Assembly: GCA_903923345.1 (NCBI GenBank)
Contig: CAIXXI010000530.1
Location: 1 to 14,157 of the forward strand
Source: an uncultured Burkholderiales bacterium
Lineage (GTDB): Bacteria; Pseudomonadota; Gammaproteobacteria; Burkholderiales; Burkholderiaceae_E
Direction of reading: 5' to 3'
DNA length: 14,157 bases
The notes beneath the pieces are model-generated. The model was not told the DNA's origin and made no database searches. It saw nothing but the letters and a program-made list of their open reading frames with translations. Shown in pieces: positions 13,375 to 14,157 of the stretch (position 1 is its first letter; every line of letters begins with the position of its first letter). A program made the translations under genes and the position numbers.

Positions 13375-14157
13375 CTAGCGGTCGCGCCGCGCAGCCTCAT
13401 CGAGGCTGCGCAACCAGCGCAGCTTTTCGCCGATCTTCAACTCCAGCCCGCGTGGCGCCGGCTGGTACCAATCGGGTTCGGCCAGATCATCCGGCATGTA
13501 GTGCTCTCCCGCCGCATAGGCATCGGGTTCAGCATGCGCATGTCGATAGGCCTTGCCGTGCCCCATGGACTTCATCAGACGAGTCGGCGCATTGCGCAGG
13601 TGCATCGGCACACCTCGCGACGCATCCTGCTTCACAAAGGCTCGCGCCGCGTTGTAGGCGGCATAGCCCGCGTCCGACTTGGCAGCGCTCGCCAGATAAA
13701 GCGTTGCCTGCGCAAGCGCCAGTTCACCCTCCGGCGATCCGAGCCGCTCGTAGACCTCAGCCGCATCCAGCGCGATGCGCAGCGCGCGTGGGTCAGCCAA
13801 GCCGATATCCTCGATCGCCATGCGAACCAGGCGGCGAGCCAGGTAGCGTGGGTCAGCCCCACCATCGAGCATCCGCACCAGCCAGTAAAGCGCGGCATTC
13901 GGATGCGATCCTCGAACGGTCTTGTGCAATGCGGAGATCTGGTCGTAAAACGCGTCGCCGCCCTTGTCGAACTGACGAACCCGCTCGGCGAGCACCTGTG
14001 CGACGGTGTTTGCATCGAGTTCGATTGCTGACTGTGGCGTCGCGCCTGAAGCGGATGTTGACCCAGCAGGCTCCGAGCTGGATGAATCAAACGCACCTGC
14101 AGCTGTAGCCGCCTGCTCGAGGTGATTCAGCAAACGACGGCCATCGCCATCGGCCGA
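13375..14157 (-). CDS. rarA: replication-associated recombination protein A, C-terminal part
   Basis: The frame is open from the right edge and gives about 260 residues up to TAG 13375-13377; the N-terminal AAA+ ATPase domain lies outside the window. Recognisable are the lid-region end ADGDGRRLLNHLE, then VLAERVRQFDKGGDAFYDQISALHKTVRGSHPNAALYWLVRML, GGADPRYLARRLVRMAIEDIGLADPRAL and the tail NAPTRLMKSMGHGKAYRHAHAEPDAYAAGEHYMPD, all typical of RarA/MgsA. The protein acts at stalled replication forks as a tetrameric clamp-loader relative. An extra segment rich in Ser, Gly, Ala and Thr (about 14080-14020) separates the ATPase part from the helical domain. It precedes serS with ten bases between. 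Confidence 0.95.
   Translation of the reverse strand, partial: SADGDGRRLLNHLEQAATAAGAFDSSSSEPAGSTSASGATPQSAIELDANTVAQVLAERVRQFDKGGDAFYDQISALHKTVRGSHPNAALYWLVRMLDGGADPRYLARRLVRMAIEDIGLADPRALRIALDAAEVYERLGSPEGELALAQATLYLASAAKSDAGYAAYNAARAFVKQDASRGVPMHLRNAPTRLMKSMGHGKAYRHAHAEPDAYAAGEHYMPDDLAEPDWYQPAPRGLELKIGEKLRWLRSLDEAARRDR

Overview
The window is GC-rich proteobacterial DNA. The right end holds rarA next to serS with a tRNA-Ser beside them, which suggests a gammaproteobacterium of the Xanthomonadales (Lysobacterales) type. That placement is an inference from gene order and protein resemblance; no database search was possible.

The window has two parts. From about 11.55 kb to the right end is core genome on the minus strand: the 3' part of rarA, serS, then tRNA-Ser(CGA), with one small membrane-protein gene on the plus strand. 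From about 0.39 to 11.55 kb lies what looks like a genomic island inserted at the 3' end of the tRNA-Ser gene. The last 14 bp of the tRNA (CCA end, discriminator, 3' acceptor strand and first T-arm bases) recur exactly at 393-406. Short direct repeats with a 12-bp period flank both copies, as integrase arm-type sites would. No intact integrase is visible.

The main cargo (0.6-6.2 kb) is a self-contained red/far-red light-sensing set. It comprises a biliverdin-producing heme oxygenase (bphO, plus strand) and, convergent with it, a minus-strand operon: a full bacteriophytochrome histidine kinase (bphP), a single-domain Rcp1-like response regulator, and a REC-GAF-HisKA-HATPase-REC hybrid kinase. 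BphO would make the chromophore, BphP would sense light, and the regulator and hybrid kinase would carry the signal. The outer genes meet tail to tail and share a palindromic CTAG that provides both stop codons.

The rest of the island mixes live and decayed accessory genes. It holds remnants of a parDE toxin-antitoxin pair (6.4-6.7 kb), an apparently intact MazE/MazF-like pair with overlapping TTGA start/stop (6.9-7.5 kb), and a phage-type HGGxSTGxxT-like protein (7.9-8.4 kb). It also holds an exported Ntn amidase of the penicillin V acylase/choloylglycine hydrolase family (8.6-9.7 kb), a fragment resembling a helicase C-terminus (9.8-10.3 kb), a DUF5681 protein (10.6-11.0 kb) and a 3' fragment of a PEP-CTERM protein gene (11.1-11.3 kb). 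The broken genes and missing integrase suggest an old, partly eroded island that has kept its photoreceptor cassette whole.
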